A stretch of 5,406 bases of DNA from assembly GCA_030631705.1 (NCBI GenBank), contig DAOVKQ010000059.1, positions 1 through 5,406 of the forward strand, in the 5' to 3' direction. The notes below the pieces were generated by a model that saw nothing but the letters and a program-made list of their open reading frames with translations, ran no database searches and was not told the origin of the DNA. Made by a program: the position numbers and the translations under genes. Positions 4,096 to 5,406 of the stretch are shown here, in pieces. The number at the start of each line of letters is the position of its first letter. Position 1 is the stretch's first letter. The DNA comes from Candidatus Omnitrophota bacterium. Its GTDB lineage: Bacteria; Omnitrophota; Gorgyraeia; Duberdicusellales; 4484-171.

Positions 4096-5406
4096 CCCCC
4101 CTTCTTGTATATCCTCTAACTTTTTAGGGTCTATATAATTTCCGTAATTCCTGCTCCATTCTTTTAGCCTGTTTACTTGTTCGTCGAGAACTTTGAAAAG
4201 AATTTCCGGACAGTTGTATACATTCTCTTTATAAATATTCACAATCCTTTCTATTTTGGAAAGATTCTCCGGTATTCTTAAAGTAAACTGCTTTGAATAA
4301 GTATCTAAAGGGTACTCCTTATCGAGATGCTTTTTAAAAAGATTTTCTAAATCGGCGTAGCGGGGAATAAGTCCTGTAGGAGTTTTGATAATCGCCACAT
4401 CGCCATGCGCACGCATTTCCATCCACTTAAACCAAATACGTTTATCTTCGATAGCGGACGAATAACGTCCTTGTTCATCCTTAAGGAAATAATTTACAGC
4501 GAATATTAAAGGGGTAACTTTTAAGCCTCCGGCGAAACTAATATAATTATTTATATATTTGGCTATGGGGATAGAAAGAAAATCAAGGTTGGACATAAGG
4601 TTAAAAGTCCTGACTCCTTCTTTACCTAAGGTAGCGGCTGTGGTCTCCGATTCCAGAGAAGCCCCTATGGTAATTACGCCGTGAACCCAGTCAAAGGACT
4701 GCTGCACCGGAGGTAAAGTGTCTGAATCTCTTCCCCCATAGACTATTGCCCCGACCTCAACCCCTTGCGGAGCATCAAGCCTGGCATCACAATTATCCAG
4801 TTTGTTAAGTCTGGCTGTATACCGCGCGTTCTTATGGGCGCAAGGAATCTCATCTCCGAGATCATCGATTTTTCCCCGATACCAACTGCCGGAGAAATTA
4901 ACTCCCCTTGAACAATGTTCCCGCTTATCTCCCAACCAATAAGGAATGCCGTCTTCACTCACCAAAAGATTAGAAAATATGACTTCACCGGGCATTGTTA
5001 ATGCCTTGCAGATAAGAGGGTCACTTTCAGAGTTTACATCACGTATTATACCGAACAAACCGGATTCAACATTAACCGCGCGGACTTTATCTTTTACCTT
5101 TCTTAAATACGCTATATCGTCACCAATAATCGATTCATTTTTCATCATAGCGGTAGATGTCTTGCCGCAGGCGCTGGGATAAGCGCCGCAAAAATAAGTA
5201 ACCCTGTCATTGTCTCCGTGAACACCCATAACAAACATGTGTTCGGCAAGCCACCCTTCATTAGACGCTTTCCTGATCGCGAGGCGAAGAGCGAGTTTTT
5301 TTAAACCAACGGTATTCCCCGCGTACTGGGTATTTGAACTAAAAACAGTATTTTTATCTAAATCTATATAAATCCTTCTTTTGTCAACATTCTTACTCAC
5401 ATTATT
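4066..5406 (-). CDS. pckG: Phosphoenolpyruvate carboxykinase (GTP), 5' end outside window
   Basis: GTP-dependent PEPCK interconverts oxaloacetate plus GTP and PEP plus CO2 plus GDP in the cytoplasm. The frame is open to the right edge; no start is in the window, because the GTG at 5400-5398 lies deep within the family alignment. About 446 codons are visible of an enzyme usually near 600, so roughly the first third is missing. Counting from that GTG as residue 1, the fragment shows the YAGNTVGLKKLALRLA region (26-41), GWLAEHMFVMG (49-59), the P-loop AYPSACGKTS (73-82) with the reactive cysteine typical of the GTP family, GDD (93-95), PCAHKNARYT (186-195), YGGR (221-224), WVHG (238-241) and the lid SETTAATLGKEG (251-262). 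These separate it from the ATP-type enzyme. Its last residues (after about EGG, 433-435) are encoded by repeat DNA and look unlike a family terminus. A run of six G in the coding strand (4096-4101) lies just before that tail. Confidence 0.95.
   Translation of the reverse strand, partial: NNVSKNVDKRRIYIDLDKNTVFSSNTQYAGNTVGLKKLALRLAIRKASNEGWLAEHMFVMGVHGDNDRVTYFCGAYPSACGKTSTAMMKNESIIGDDIAYLRKVKDKVRAVNVESGLFGIIRDVNSESDPLICKALTMPGEVIFSNLLVSEDGIPYWLGDKREHCSRGVNFSGSWYRGKIDDLGDEIPCAHKNARYTARLNKLDNCDARLDAPQGVEVGAIVYGGRDSDTLPPVQQSFDWVHGVITIGASLESETTAATLGKEGVRTFNLMSNLDFLSIPIAKYINNYISFAGGLKVTPLIFAVNYFLKDEQGRYSSAIEDKRIWFKWMEMRAHGDVAIIKTPTGLIPRYADLENLFKKHLDKEYPLDTYSKQFTLRIPENLSKIERIVNIYKENVYNCPEILFKVLDEQVNRLKEWSRNYGNYIDPKKLEDIQEGGKPETLNPKL

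Noticed and set aside
4743..5182. Short open frames on both strands inside pckG
   Set aside because: They overlap the strongly conserved PEPCK catalytic region and look like frame shadows.

Overview
The window reads as chromosomal DNA from an AT-leaning, uncultivated-style bacterium. Every supported gene lies on the minus strand, so transcription runs from the right edge to the left. In that order the window holds: the C-terminal three quarters of a GTP-dependent PEP carboxykinase (open at the right edge); a small four-helix bundle protein of the 23S rRNA intervening-sequence (IVP/S23) family; purC (SAICAR synthase); queA (tRNA queuosine synthesis); murF (peptidoglycan precursor ligase); a repeat-filled 206-bp spacer; and the first 17 codons of a probable membrane transporter that runs off the left edge. 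The MurF gene shows a peptidoglycan-making bacterium. The mix of a GTP-type PEPCK, an orphan four-helix bundle gene and heptameter-rich spacers recalls candidate phyla such as Omnitrophota. That placement is a guess from style; no rRNA or marker gene here proves it.

Right part (4066-5406): the PEPCK fragment keeps its P-loop, GDD and lid motifs, so it looks functional (oxaloacetate to PEP, gluconeogenic or anaplerotic). Its last codons and its stop lie inside a heptameric repeat.

Middle (3590-4095): the four-helix bundle gene sits between two inverted, heptamer-built flanks (35 of 44 positions match by hand alignment). This makes a compact cassette of about 473 bp that resembles the intervening sequences known from bacterial 23S rRNA, but it lies between protein genes. 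It is the most interesting object in the window.

Left-middle (259-3589): purC, queA and murF are tightly packed (7-nt and 18-nt gaps) and are probably cotranscribed. They serve three unrelated housekeeping pathways: purine synthesis, tRNA modification and cell wall synthesis.

Left end (1-280): the murF stop codon lies inside a REP-like hairpin repeat. A second, GC-richer copy and a half copy follow, then a strikingly regular array of nine GTCACA boxes, which includes three perfect 31-bp tandem copies. The array ends 12 bases before the start codon of the next gene. A common theme is that repeats have been added at the 3' ends of genes (PEPCK and MurF) and supply the last few codons.
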